DNA of 57,102 bases, taken from Mesorhizobium sp. ORS 3324 (GTDB lineage: Bacteria > Pseudomonadota > Alphaproteobacteria > Rhizobiales > Rhizobiaceae). Numbering within the stretch: position 1 is the stretch's first letter; each line of letters opens with the position of its first letter. Location: positions 1-57,102 of the forward strand of contig LM655171.1 of the NCBI GenBank assembly GCA_000824825.2. Direction: 5' to 3'. Shown in pieces: positions 9,521-19,214 of the stretch. The position numbers and the translations under genes were made by a program. The notes beneath the pieces were generated by a model. It did no database searches, was not told the DNA's origin, and was given only the letters and a program-made list of their open reading frames with translations.

Positions 9521-9994
9521 ATGAAACTCAACGATCTGCGTGACAAGGACGGCGCCACGCATTCCAAGAAGCGCCTCGGTCGCGGCATCGGCTCCGGCTC
9601 GGGCAAGACCGCCGGTCGCGGCGTCAAGGGTCAGAAGGCACGCTCCGGCGTCGCCATCAACGGCTTCGAGGGCGGCCAGATGCCGCTCTACCGGCGCCTG
9701 CCGAAGCGCGGCTTCAACAACCTGTTCGGCAAGAGCTTCACGGTCGTGTCGCTCGCCCGCATCCAGGCTGCTGTCGACGCCAAGAAGCTCGACGCCAAGG
9801 AGACCGTGACTGCCGAGACCCTGATTGCCGCCGGCGTCATCCGCCGCGCCAAGGACGGCGTACGCGTGCTCTCCGATGGCGAGCTCAAGGCCAAGCTCTC
9901 GTTCGACGTCGCCGGCGCCTCCAAGGCGGCGATCGAGAAGATCGAGAAGGCGGGCGGTTCGGTGAAGCTGCCGGAAGCGGCCGCCGCCGAGTAA
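9521..9994 (+). CDS. rplO: 50S ribosomal protein L15
   Basis: 157 residues. The Gly/Lys/Arg-rich N-terminal extension ([19 protein letters not shown]) penetrates rRNA and is typical. A C-terminal tail rich in Ala and Glu follows. The gene is followed by 195 bases with two hairpins before secY. Confidence 0.96.
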   Translation: MKLNDLRDKDGATHSKKRLGRGIGSGSGKTAGRGVKGQKARSGVAINGFEGGQMPLYRRLPKRGFNNLFGKSFTVVSLARIQAAVDAKKLDAKETVTAETLIAAGVIRRAKDGVRVLSDGELKAKLSFDVAGASKAAIEKIEKAGGSVKLPEAAAAE

Positions 9995-10005
9995 CGGCGA
10001 TTTGA

Positions 10006-10092
10006 AGCGCGGGCCGGGGGGAATGACTTCGCTTTTTTCCGCCCGTCCGCGCTTTGATCTGATCAATTAGGCGGCCGCGTCAACGCGGCCGC
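10006..10092 (+). promoter_or_regulatory. Two hairpins between rplO and secY
   Basis: AAGCGCGGGC near 10006 pairs imperfectly with GCCCGTCCGCGCTT ending at 10054. A second, perfect stem follows: GCGGCCGCG (10071-10079), loop TCAA, CGCGGCCGC (10084-10092). Neither is followed by a clean T-run. They may attenuate transcription so that secY and adk are made at lower levels than ribosomal proteins. A TTGACG at 10099-10104 could be a -35 box but no matching -10 is evident. Confidence 0.4.
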
Positions 10093-10189
10093 TTGCATGT
10101 TGACGGTCCGGAGCTTATCTCGTGAGCTTCGGTGACACGCGCCGCCTGAGCTGCGGGCATCGAGCGTGACCTAGCGGAGAAAATCAGGC

Positions 10190-11526
<1,337 letters not shown>

Positions 11527-11530
<4 letters not shown>

Positions 11531-12117
11531 GGCTGATATTGCTTGGGCCGCCAGGGGCGGGCAAGGGGACGCAAGCACAGAGACTGGTAGACAGGCACGG
11601 CATACCTCAGCTTTCGACGGGTGACATGCTGCGTGCCGCCGTCCAGGCCGGAACCGAAGTCGGCAAGCGGGCCAAGGCGGTGATGGATGCCGGCGAATTG
11701 GTGTCGGACGCGATCGTCAATGCGATCGTGGCCGAGCGGATCGACCAGCCCGATTGCGCCAGGGGCTTCATCCTCGACGGCTATCCGCGCACACTGGTGC
11801 AGGCCGACGCCGTCGAGGCGATGCTTGCCGAGCGCGGCATTGCGCTGGACAGCGTCATCGAGCTCGTCGTCGACGACAAGGCGCTGGTCGGACGAATCGT
11901 GAAGCGCGCCGAGGAGGCCCAGGCCGCCGGCCAGCCGGTGCGCAAGGACGACAATCCGGCGGTGTTCGAGGAGCGCCTGCGCGAATATTACAAGAAGACG
12001 GCGCCGCTGACCGGCTATTATTATGCCAAGGGCAGGCTGAAGACCGTCGACGGCATGGCCAGCATCGACGCGGTGACGGCGGAGATCGAGAAGGTGCTCA
12101 CTGCGGCGGCGAAGTAG
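11527..12117 (+). CDS. adk: Adenylate kinase
   Basis: 196 residues. The P-loop [10 protein letters not shown] is at residues 6-15, the NMP-binding segment STGDMLRAA follows, and DGYPRT marks the core. Between them and the C-terminus the LID is the short type, without the extra zinc-finger-like insertion seen in the 214-residue E. coli enzyme. It converts AMP plus ATP to two ADP. It overlaps secY by 4 bases. Confidence 0.96.
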
Positions 12118-12143
12118 GCCGTTCCGACAAGCAAAGTTTGCGC

Positions 12144-12172
12144 TTGACTGGAGGGGGCCGTTGGGGTATGGC
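12144..12172 (+). promoter_or_regulatory. Sigma-70-type promoter ahead of rpsM
   Basis: TTGACT (12144-12149) and TATGGC (12167-12172) are separated by exactly 17 bases. This is a good housekeeping promoter and gives the alpha-operon genes their own start site, 150 bases upstream of rpsM. Recognised by consensus only. Confidence 0.65.
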
Positions 12173-12202
12173 GGCCCGTCTTCCTGTCAGGCATGGAGTT
12201 TG

Positions 12203-12220
12203 CTTGCCCGCAAGGGCAAG
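12203..12220 (+). promoter_or_regulatory. GNRA-loop hairpin in the rpsM leader
   Basis: CTTGCCC (12203-12209), GCAA loop, GGGCAAG (12214-12220). A shorter CCC-GCAA-GGG follows at about 12244-12253. If the promoter at 12144 is used, both lie in the 5' untranslated region of the rpsM mRNA. They could be a target for an autoregulating ribosomal protein. In E. coli the alpha operon is controlled by S4, whose gene is not in this operon here. Confidence 0.4.
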
Positions 12221-12324
12221 GCAGATGCTTTGAACTGGAAACTCCCGCAAGGGCCGGCCTCCACCGGACGCGGGGCAACTTAGACAGCGCCGGCTCGCCC
12301 GGCCCAAATGGAGATGAGAAGGTC

Positions 12325-12693
12325 ATGGCTCGTATAGCCGGCGTCAACATTCCGACCAATAAGCGCGTCGTCATCGCGCTTCAGTACATTCACGGCATCG
12401 GCAAGAAGTTTGCCCAGGAGATCGTCGACAAGGTCGGCATCCCGGCAGACCGCCGCGTCAACCAGCTGACTGACGCGGAAGTGCTGCAGATCCGCGAGAC
12501 GATCGATCGCGATTACCAGGTCGAAGGCGACCTGCGCCGCGAAGTCTCGATGAACATCAAGCGGCTCATGGACCTCGGCTGCTACCGCGGCCTGCGTCAT
12601 CGCCGCTCGCTGCCGGTCCGCGGCCAGCGCACGCACACCAATGCGCGCACCCGCAAGGGTCCAGCCAAGGCAATCGCCGGCAAGAAGAAGTAA
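12325..12693 (+). CDS. rpsM: 30S ribosomal protein S13
   Basis: 122 residues from the ATG at 12325, which yields the conserved N-terminus [15 protein letters not shown] and is preceded by GGAGATGAGAAGG. The helix-two-turn-helix region and basic tail ([21 protein letters not shown], about residues 102-122, contacting P-site tRNA) are complete. It opens the alpha operon. Confidence 0.96.
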   Translation: MARIAGVNIPTNKRVVIALQYIHGIGKKFAQEIVDKVGIPADRRVNQLTDAEVLQIRETIDRDYQVEGDLRREVSMNIKRLMDLGCYRGLRHRRSLPVRGQRTHTNARTRKGPAKAIAGKKK

Positions 12694-12696
12694 TTA

Positions 12697-12778
12697 GGGG
12701 AGTAAGGGAGTAGGGCAGTAAGGCAATAGGGATCGCGTTTTTCCCTACTCCCTTACTGCCCTATTCCCCTACTGCCTT
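12697..12778 (+). repeat. Octamer-repeat palindrome in the rpsM-rpsK spacer
   Basis: The left arm is built of about four copies of an 8-base unit with consensus RGGSARTA. Bases 12701-12732 are inverted at 12742-12773 with only 4 mismatches in 32 positions, around a 9-base loop. The whole fills the gap between rpsM and rpsK. The transcript would fold into a very long hairpin. It resembles the dispersed intergenic repeats of Mesorhizobium-type genomes; I recognise the style but cannot name the family with certainty. Confidence 0.8.
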
Positions 12779-12834
12779 CCCACGGTGGAGCCGCTGGCAT
12801 TACGGCGGTGTAGAGATCAACTGAAAGGACTACC

Positions 12835-13224
12835 ATGGCCAAGGAAGCCGCTCGTGTTCGCCGTCGCGAACGCAAGAACATCTCGTCGGGCGTTGCCCAC
12901 GTCAATTCGACCTTCAACAACACGATGATCACCATCACCGACGCGCAGGGCAATTCGATTGCCTGGTCGTCGGCCGGCGCCCAGGGCTTCAAGGGTTCGC
13001 GCAAGTCGACCCCGTTCGCCGCCCAGATGGCCGCCGAGGACGTCGCCAAGAAGGCCCAGGAACACGGCATGCGCATGCTCGAGGTCGAGGTCTGCGGACC
13101 CGGCTCCGGCCGCGAATCGGCGCTGCGCGCCCTGCAGGCTGCCGGCTTCACCATCACCTCGATCCGTGATGTGACGCCGATCCCGCACAATGGCTGCCGC
13201 CCGCGCAAGAAGCGCCGCGTCTAA
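12835..13224 (+). CDS. rpsK: 30S ribosomal protein S11
   Basis: 129 residues, standard. It includes [19 protein letters not shown] and ends in [15 protein letters not shown], the invariant C-terminus. S11 forms part of the 30S platform by the E-site. It has its own ribosome-binding site (GAAAGGAC) despite the long palindrome upstream. Confidence 0.97.
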   Translation: MAKEAARVRRRERKNISSGVAHVNSTFNNTMITITDAQGNSIAWSSAGAQGFKGSRKSTPFAAQMAAEDVAKKAQEHGMRMLEVEVCGPGSGRESALRALQAAGFTITSIRDVTPIPHNGCRPRKKRRV

Positions 13225-13233
13225 TATTTGAAC

Positions 13234-13265
13234 GCCGCGTGAGCGCCAAGGCGCTCCTCCGCGGC
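13234..13265 (+). promoter_or_regulatory. Hairpin between rpsK and rpoA
   Basis: GAGCGCC-AA-GGCGCTC (13241-13256) forms a perfect inner stem. GCCGCG (13234-13239) and CGCGGC (13260-13265) extend it. There is no T-run. It could lower rpoA expression relative to ribosomal proteins or mark an mRNA processing site. Confidence 0.45.
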
Positions 13266-13321
13266 AATTCCAGGCTGCCCGCCACGATTGGATGGTGGCG
13301 GGTCAAAGGAAGGAAGACACA

Positions 13322-14332
13322 ATGATCCAGAAAAACTGGCAGGAACTGATCAAGCCGAACAAGATCGAGTTCTCGTCGAAGAAGAAGACGCTGACCACGC
13401 TGGTGGCCGAGCCGCTCGAGCGCGGCTTCGGCCTCACCCTCGGCAACGCGCTGCGGCGCGTGCTTTTGTCCTCGCTGCGCGGCGCGGCCGTCACCGCCGT
13501 GCAGATCGACGGCGTGCTGCATGAATTCTCGTCCATCGCCGGCGTGCGCGAGGACGTGACCGACATCGTGCTCAACATCAAGGAAATCGCCATCCGTATG
13601 GAAGGCGACGGCCCCAAGCGCATGGTCGTGCGCAAGCAGGGCCCGGGCGCCGTTCTCGCCGGCGACATCCAGACCGTCGGCGACGTCGAGATCCTCAACC
13701 CCGACCACGTCATCTGCACGCTGGACGAGGGTGCGGAGATCCGCATGGAGTTCACCGTCGACACCGGCAAGGGCTATGTGCCGGCCGAGCGCAACCGCGC
13801 CGAGGACGCGCCGATCGGCCTGATCCCGGTCGACAGCCTCTACTCGCCGGTCAAGAAGGTCTCCTACAAGGTCGAGAACACCCGCGAGGGCCAGGTCCTC
13901 GACTATGACAAGCTGACCATGACCATCGAGACCGACGGTTCGATCTCGGGCGAGGACGCGGTGGCCTTCGCCGCCCGCATCCTGCAGGACCAGCTCGGCC
14001 TGTTCGTCAACTTCGACGAGCCGCAGAAGGAAGTCGCCACCGAGGCCGTCACCGAGCTCGCCTTCAACCCGGCGCTGCTCAAGAAGGTCGACGAGCTCGA
14101 GCTTTCGGTGCGCTCGGCCAACTGCCTGAAGAACGACAACATCGTCTATATCGGCGACCTGATCCAGAAGACCGAAGCCGAGATGCTGCGCACCCCGAAC
14201 TTCGGCCGCAAGTCGCTGAACGAGATCAAGGAAGTGCTGGCGGCGATGGGCCTGCACCTCGGCATGGAAGTGCCGGATTGGCCGCCGGAAAACATCGAAG
14301 ACCTCGCCAAGCGTTACGAAGATCAGTACTGA
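13322..14332 (+). CDS. rpoA: DNA-directed RNA polymerase alpha subunit
   Basis: 336 residues from the ATG at 13322 ([14 protein letters not shown]), which has GGAAGGAAG upstream; a frame extension to 13292 has no such site. The N-terminal assembly domain contains [18 protein letters not shown] (about residues 35-52). The C-terminal domain has the helix-hairpin-helix region with [16 protein letters not shown] and [14 protein letters not shown], which contacts UP elements and activators. Typical rhizobial length. Confidence 0.97.
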   Translation: MIQKNWQELIKPNKIEFSSKKKTLTTLVAEPLERGFGLTLGNALRRVLLSSLRGAAVTAVQIDGVLHEFSSIAGVREDVTDIVLNIKEIAIRMEGDGPKRMVVRKQGPGAVLAGDIQTVGDVEILNPDHVICTLDEGAEIRMEFTVDTGKGYVPAERNRAEDAPIGLIPVDSLYSPVKKVSYKVENTREGQVLDYDKLTMTIETDGSISGEDAVAFAARILQDQLGLFVNFDEPQKEVATEAVTELAFNPALLKKVDELELSVRSANCLKNDNIVYIGDLIQKTEAEMLRTPNFGRKSLNEIKEVLAAMGLHLGMEVPDWPPENIEDLAKRYEDQY

Positions 14333-14335
14333 GCG

Positions 14336-14429
14336 GTGAATTGAGAATGGTGAAATGGTGAGTGGTCGCCGTCCGGCGGCTTCGGAGAGGTAGAGCCCTT
14401 CCGTTCACCATTCACTATTGACCATTCAC
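14336..14429 (+). repeat. Palindromic repeat in the rpoA-rplQ spacer
   Basis: A G-rich left arm made of GGTGAAT/GAATGG-like units (14336-14366) is answered by its approximate inverse, with CCATTCACTATTGACCATTC at 14408-14427 within the right arm (14401-14429). The middle holds a smaller stem near CGCCGTCCGGCGG. It is a different family from the rpsM-rpsK palindrome. It fills most of the spacer between two co-transcribed genes. Confidence 0.7.
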
Positions 14430-14476
14430 AAAACGAAACAGCCGGGCCAACCGCCCACAACACCAGGAGAAGAGCC

Positions 14477-14908
14477 ATGCGCCACGGATTTAAAGGCCGC
14501 CGGTTCGCCCGCAGCGTAAGCCATCGCAAGTCGATGTTCGCCAACCTCGCCGTGTCGCTGATCGAGCACGAGCAGATCGTCACCACCCTGCCGAAGGCGA
14601 AGGACTTGCGTCCGATCGTCGAGAAGCTGGTGACGCTCGGCAAGCGCGGCGACCTGCACGCCCGCCGCCAGGTGATCGCGCAGATCGGCAATGAAGGCGT
14701 CGTCAAGCGCCTGTTCGAAACCATCGCCCCGCGCTACGCCACCCGCAACGGCGGCTACCTGCGCATCATGAAGGCGGGCTTCCGCCACGGCGACAATGCT
14801 GCCATGGCGGTCATCGAATTCGTCGACCGCGACACTTCGGCCAAGGGCGCCGCCGATCGCGCCCGCCTCGAGGCCGAAGGCACCACTGAGGAAGCCGCGG
14901 CTGCGTAA
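14477..14908 (+). CDS. rplQ: 50S ribosomal protein L17
   Basis: 143 residues. The start [20 protein letters not shown] is typical and the body ends at about residue 118 with [10 protein letters not shown], followed by an Ala/Glu-rich tail common in alphaproteobacteria. L17 lies near the tunnel exit. It is the last gene of the ribosomal superoperon and is followed by a terminator. Confidence 0.96.
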   Translation: MRHGFKGRRFARSVSHRKSMFANLAVSLIEHEQIVTTLPKAKDLRPIVEKLVTLGKRGDLHARRQVIAQIGNEGVVKRLFETIAPRYATRNGGYLRIMKAGFRHGDNAAMAVIEFVDRDTSAKGAADRARLEAEGTTEEAAAA

Positions 14909-14934
14909 GGCCCGGTTTTCGGATGCGACTGCGA

Positions 14935-14962
14935 GGGGCCTGCGGGCCCCTTTTGCATTTTT
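14935..14962 (+). terminator. Terminator after rplQ
   Basis: GGGGCC (14935-14940), loop TGCG, GGCCCC (14945-14950), then TTTTGCATTTTT. This is a standard intrinsic terminator and marks the end of the alpha operon. Confidence 0.85.
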
Positions 14963-15098
14963 AAGGCGGAGACTCGGAGCGAGCCGATTTTCGCACTGAA
15001 ACCCATGCTTTTGCGCGACAAGCATCGTATTTCCGTGCATTAGCCTTTCATTCTGCACAATCGTCGGGACAAATGGCGCCTGATCTGGAGGATTCGGA

Positions 15099-16592
15099 AT
15101 GCACCTCAAACGTCTGTTTCTCATTGCGGTTTGCGCGCTGGCCGCCTTTGCCGCGGCACCTAGCGTGAGACAGGCTCTGGCAGAAGACGCCGCCAAGCCG
15201 GCAGACCCCGGTCTCTCCGACGTGCTGACTGATCTGCTGCACGGCGTCGAAGGCGGGAACTCCACCTCCGGTCCGGATAAGCGCGTGCCCTTCGGCCGCG
15301 AGGAGGTGCAGCTCTCCTTCGCCCCACTGGTCAAGCAGACGGCGCCGGCCGTGGTCAATGTCTACGCCTCGCAGACCGCCAAGGTGACCTCGCCCTTCGA
15401 GGGCGATCCCTTCTTCGAAGAGTTCTTCGGCCGCGCCCAGCCGCGCGCGCAGTCCTCGCTCGGCTCCGGCGTGCTGGTCGATCCGAGCGGCGTCATCGTC
15501 ACCAACTACCACGTCATCAAGGACGCCGACGAGGTGAAGGTCGCAACCGCCGACGGGCGCGAGTTCACGAGCAAGGTGATGCTGAAGGACGAGACGCTCG
15601 ATCTCGCCGTGCTCAAGATCTCGGCCGACAAGCCGTTCCCTGTGATCACCATCGGCGATTCCGATGCGCTCGAGGTCGGCGATCTGGTGCTGGCCATCGG
15701 CAATCCGTTCGGCGTCGGCCAGACCACCACCAGCGGCATCGTTTCAGCACTTGCTCGCAGCCATATCGGCGTCTCGGATTCCGGCTACTTCATCCAGACC
15801 GACGCCGCCATCAATCCCGGCAATTCGGGCGGCGCGCTAATCAACATGGGCGGCCAGCTCGTCGGCATCAACACCGCGATCTACAGCCGCAGCGGCGGCT
15901 CGATCGGCATCGGCTTCGCCATTCCGTCGAACATGGTGCGCGCCTTCGCAGACGCCGCCAAGGCCGGCCTCGATTTCTTCGAACGCCCCTATATCGGCGC
16001 CGAGTTCGAGGCGGTGACGCCGCAGATCGCGGAGTCGCTCGGCATGGAGAAGCCGACCGGCGCGCTGGTTTCGTCGGTCGATGCCACGGGACCTGCCGGC
16101 AAGGCGGGGCTCAAACCCGGCGATGTCGTGCTGTCGCTCAACAACACGCCGGTCGAAGGCATCGAGGCGCTGGACTATCGCATGGCGACGCTCTCGATCG
16201 GCTCCAAGGCGACCTTCGCGGTGCTGAGCAAGGGCAAGCAGGCGGCAATGGAAATCCCGTTGGAGCGGGCGCCGGAAGGCGCCAAGGCCACGGAAGTGAC
16301 GCTGCATGGCCGCAGCCCCTTCGCCGGAGCCAAGGTGGCGGAGCTGTCGCCGCGGCTTGCCCAGCGGCTCGGCCTGCGCACCGATTCGAAGGGCGTCACC
16401 GTGGTCGACATCAACCGCGATTCGCCCGCCGCCGATTTCGGCTTCCAGCCGGGCGATATCGTGCGCGAAGTGAACGGTACGAGCATCGACACGGCGGCGA
16501 CGCTGGCCCAGATTGCCCAGCAGGACACGCGCTGGTGGCGCTTTACCGTCGAGCGCGGCGGGCAGACACTGCGCCAGGTGCTGCGTTACTGA
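15099..16592 (+). CDS. Periplasmic serine protease of the Do/DegQ (HtrA) family
   Basis: 497 residues. A signal peptide spans about residues 1-28. The trypsin-like domain carries the triad His138 (VTNYHVI), Asp168 (DETLDLAVL) and Ser243 (NPGNSGGAL). Two PDZ domains follow, at about 295-385 and 400-490. These enzymes degrade or refold damaged envelope proteins. Several HtrA paralogs exist in rhizobia, so I do not assign degP or degQ. It stands alone after the rplQ terminator, with GGAGGATTCGG before the ATG, and is followed by rarA after 40 bases. Confidence 0.93.
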   Translation: MHLKRLFLIAVCALAAFAAAPSVRQALAEDAAKPADPGLSDVLTDLLHGVEGGNSTSGPDKRVPFGREEVQLSFAPLVKQTAPAVVNVYASQTAKVTSPFEGDPFFEEFFGRAQPRAQSSLGSGVLVDPSGVIVTNYHVIKDADEVKVATADGREFTSKVMLKDETLDLAVLKISADKPFPVITIGDSDALEVGDLVLAIGNPFGVGQTTTSGIVSALARSHIGVSDSGYFIQTDAAINPGNSGGALINMGGQLVGINTAIYSRSGGSIGIGFAIPSNMVRAFADAAKAGLDFFERPYIGAEFEAVTPQIAESLGMEKPTGALVSSVDATGPAGKAGLKPGDVVLSLNNTPVEGIEALDYRMATLSIGSKATFAVLSKGKQAAMEIPLERAPEGAKATEVTLHGRSPFAGAKVAELSPRLAQRLGLRTDSKGVTVVDINRDSPAADFGFQPGDIVREVNGTSIDTAATLAQIAQQDTRWWRFTVERGGQTLRQVLRY

Positions 16593-16632
16593 GCCCGATC
16601 CCTAGGGTCGCGCTCCAACCTGAAGATTGAGC

Positions 16633-17940
16633 ATGGCTGACCTGTTCAGTGCCGACGAACCGGAGAAGGCGCCGCCCGGCCGGCCGCTGGCCGACCGGCT
16701 GCGCCCGAAGAACCTTGGCGAGGTCGTCGGCCAGGAACATCTGACCGGGCCGGACGGCGCGCTGACGCGGCTGATCAGCTCCGGATCGCTCGGCTCGATG
16801 ATCTTCTGGGGGCCGCCCGGCACCGGCAAGACGACGGTGGCGCGGTTGCTTGCCGGCGAAACTCACCTTGCCTTCGAGCAGATCTCGGCAGTGTTCTCCG
16901 GGGTCGCCGACCTGAAGAGGGTATTCGAGGCGGCGAAGCTGCGCCGCGCCAATGGCCGCCAGACGCTGCTCTTCGTCGATGAGATCCATCGCTTCAACCG
17001 CGCCCAGCAGGACGGTTTCTTGCCCGTCATGGAAGACGGCACCGTGGTGCTGGTCGGTGCCACGACGGAGAACCCGTCCTTCGAACTGAACGCGGCGCTC
17101 TTGTCCCGCGCGCGCGTGCTGGTGTTCCGCTCGCTGGGTGAAGAGAGCATTGAAAAGCTTCTGGCGCGGGCGGAGGAAACGGAGGGTAGGGCGCTGCCGC
17201 TCGACGACGAAGCGCGGGCCATGCTCATCCGCATGAGTGACGGCGACGGCCGCGCATCGCTGACGCTGGCGGAGGAAGTATGGCGGGCCGCCAAACCCGG
17301 CGAAGTGTTCGGGCCGGAGGGACTGCAGCGCGTCATCCAGCGCCGCGCGCCGATCTACGACAAGGGCCAGGACGGCCACTACAACCTGATCTCGGCGCTG
17401 CACAAATCGGTGCGCGGGTCCGATCCCGACGCCGCGCTCTATTACCTTGCCCGCATGTTCGATGCCGGCGAGGATCCGCTCTATCTCGGCCGCCGGCTGG
17501 TGCGCATGGCGGTGGAGGACATCGGCCTTGCCGATCCGCACGCGCTGGTCGTCGCCAACGCCGCCAAGGACGCCTACGACTATCTCGGTTCTCCCGAGGG
17601 CGAGCTCGCCTTTGCCGAGGCCGCCGTCTACCTCGCCACCGCGCCCAAGTCGAACGCCGTCTACACCGCCTTCAAGGCGGCGACGCAAGCGGCCAAGGAG
17701 TTCGGCTCGCTCTTGCCGCCCAAGCACATCCTCAACGCGCCGACCAAGCTGATGAAGGAAGAGGATTACGGCGCCGGCTACCGCTACGACCACGGCGAGC
17801 CGGACGCCTTTTCCGGCCAGGACTATTTCCCGGAAAAGATGGGCCGCCGCACCTTCTACGATCCGCCGGAGCGCGGTTTCGAGCGCGAGATCAGGAAGCG
17901 GCTGGAATACTGGGCCAAGCTGCGCAAAGAGCGAGAATAG
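16633..17940 (+). CDS. rarA: Replication-associated recombination protein A (AAA+ ATPase)
   Basis: 435 residues from the ATG at 16633; a TTG two codons upstream is less likely. Walker A is GPPGTGKTT at about residues 60-68 and Walker B is LLFVDEIHRF at about 112-121. The AAA+ core is followed by the MgsA/RarA oligomerisation domain (LYLARRLVRMAVEDIGLAD-like segment, about residues 285-303). RarA acts at stalled replication forks. It may be co-transcribed with the upstream protease gene. Confidence 0.95.
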   Translation: MADLFSADEPEKAPPGRPLADRLRPKNLGEVVGQEHLTGPDGALTRLISSGSLGSMIFWGPPGTGKTTVARLLAGETHLAFEQISAVFSGVADLKRVFEAAKLRRANGRQTLLFVDEIHRFNRAQQDGFLPVMEDGTVVLVGATTENPSFELNAALLSRARVLVFRSLGEESIEKLLARAEETEGRALPLDDEARAMLIRMSDGDGRASLTLAEEVWRAAKPGEVFGPEGLQRVIQRRAPIYDKGQDGHYNLISALHKSVRGSDPDAALYYLARMFDAGEDPLYLGRRLVRMAVEDIGLADPHALVVANAAKDAYDYLGSPEGELAFAEAAVYLATAPKSNAVYTAFKAATQAAKEFGSLLPPKHILNAPTKLMKEEDYGAGYRYDHGEPDAFSGQDYFPEKMGRRTFYDPPERGFEREIRKRLEYWAKLRKERE

Positions 17941-18146
17941 CCGCTTGCGCGGCGAGACGGGCCTGGTGCTTCGCGGCGAATCTTCGCCGGCATGACGATC
18001 AAGGTCGAAATGCCGGTGCAATCATGAGCGGGCAAATCTGACCCAGATTGTGCCGGACCAGGAAAAATCCTATGAAGGCGCACGGCTGGCGGGGGTCGCC
18101 GTGATTTGGCTCATGCGAACAGGATCGCGCTCCCGCGCGAAAGACT

Positions 18147-18977
18147 ATGACAAAGCAAACCGTTAAGACCCTTCGTAAGGCTGCGATCGCAGTCCTGCTG
18201 CTTGCGCTCGGCTTCTACTTCATCCCGATCCTGACCGCGATCTTCATCGCCTGCGGCCTGATCGACATCATGCGCAACGACGAGAAGAACTGGAAGCTGT
18301 TCGACCGTTATTTCCTCGGCAACGGCCTGTTCACCTGGCTGCTTTCGCCGTTCAACCTGATTGTCGACCTTCTCTGCTACCGCAATCACGGCGTCTGGAA
18401 GCCCGAGCAGTTCCCGGAAGACTATCAGCGCGAGATCAACGAGGTGCTCGACGTCTTCAAGGCGCGCAAGGACGAGATCATCGCCGACATCGACGCCAAT
18501 TTCGGCACCGGCCGGCGCGGCATGTATGTCTACCAGTGGTACGGCAAACACAAGATCGACAACGTCCCTGAATTCAACAAGGATTTCAAATACATCAAGA
18601 CGATCGCCGTCTCGGTTTTCAGCGGCCGCGAATCGACCTCGTGGCATTTCGGGCCGCTCAGGCTCAGCCTGCGCATCCTCTACAATCTGATCCCGGTGAA
18701 GGCTGAGATCTTCGTCCAGTGCGGCAGCAAAAAGAACTACTGGTACGACAATCCGCTGTTCATTTTCGACGACACGCTGTTCCACCGCTCGGTCAACGAA
18801 TATGACGGCCGCCGCTATTGCGTCTTCGTCGACATCATCCGCCCGTCTCCGTTCCCGGGCCTTATCGCGGGGCTTTTGGCGATCGTCTCGGTCAGCGTCG
18901 AGCGCATCAATTCCGTCTTCTACAAGAACTGGAAGATGATCGGCTCGGCGAAGCCTAAGAAGGCCGCCGCCAACTGA
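18147..18977 (+). CDS. LpxO-like Asp/Asn beta-hydroxylase-family membrane protein
   Basis: 276 residues. A membrane segment spans about residues 12-37, and a second hydrophobic stretch about 238-256. The part between resembles the aspartyl/asparaginyl beta-hydroxylase fold used by LpxO, the lipid A 2-hydroxylase. Landmarks are QFPEDYQREINEV (88-100), MYVYQWYGKHK (126-136), SWHFGPLR (165-172) and FDDTLFHRSVNEYDGRR (207-223). His167 and His213 would be the iron ligands and Arg222/223 the 2-oxoglutarate contact. The usual HRxPY is here HFGPL, so the substrate may differ. Membrane anchoring fits action on a lipid. Family inferred from motif pattern. Confidence 0.6.
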   Translation: MTKQTVKTLRKAAIAVLLLALGFYFIPILTAIFIACGLIDIMRNDEKNWKLFDRYFLGNGLFTWLLSPFNLIVDLLCYRNHGVWKPEQFPEDYQREINEVLDVFKARKDEIIADIDANFGTGRRGMYVYQWYGKHKIDNVPEFNKDFKYIKTIAVSVFSGRESTSWHFGPLRLSLRILYNLIPVKAEIFVQCGSKKNYWYDNPLFIFDDTLFHRSVNEYDGRRYCVFVDIIRPSPFPGLIAGLLAIVSVSVERINSVFYKNWKMIGSAKPKKAAAN

Positions 18978-19076
18978 AACCGCTCGACGCGCCGGCGCGG
19001 GCTCGATCCGCGGCCGGGTCATTGGGGCGATCTTTGCCGCCGTCTGGGTCTTTGGCTCGCAAGATGCCTGCCTTAA

Positions 19077-19111
19077 AGCACGTCGCGCCGAACGATTCAG
19101 GTGACGTGCTT
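19077..19111 (+). repeat. Inverted repeat upstream of the pseudouridine synthase
   Basis: AAGCACGTC (19077-19085) and GACGTGCTT (19103-19111) are perfect arms around a 17-base loop. It lies 18 bases ahead of a second palindrome (19130-19173). No T-run follows. Confidence 0.55.
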
Positions 19112-19129
19112 CAAGTCCCAGTTTTTGAG

Positions 19130-19173
19130 CATGTCGTTCTCCCAAAGCCGCTCCGCACTTTTGGGCGACACGC
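19130..19173 (+). repeat. Intergenic palindrome, copy 1 of a family seen again at 43271
   Basis: TGTCG (19132-19136) pairs with CGACA (19166-19170), and CCCAAA (19141-19146) with TTTGGG (19160-19165), around a GCCGCTCCGCAC-type centre. The same architecture and most of the sequence recur at 43271-43318. It is a dispersed rhizobial-type intergenic element. Confidence 0.7.
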
Positions 19174-19214
19174 TTTAGTGCTAAGGCGCCGCTTTCAAAC
19201 GGAAAAGCGTATCT

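Noticed and set aside
10099..10121. TTGACG upstream of secY as a promoter
   Set aside because: There is no acceptable -10 box at 16-18 bases spacing; reported only as a remark.
12697..12778. Repeated units between rpsM and rpsK as a CRISPR-like array
   Set aside because: The units are only 8 bases with no spacers, and the second half is the inverse of the first. It is a palindrome.
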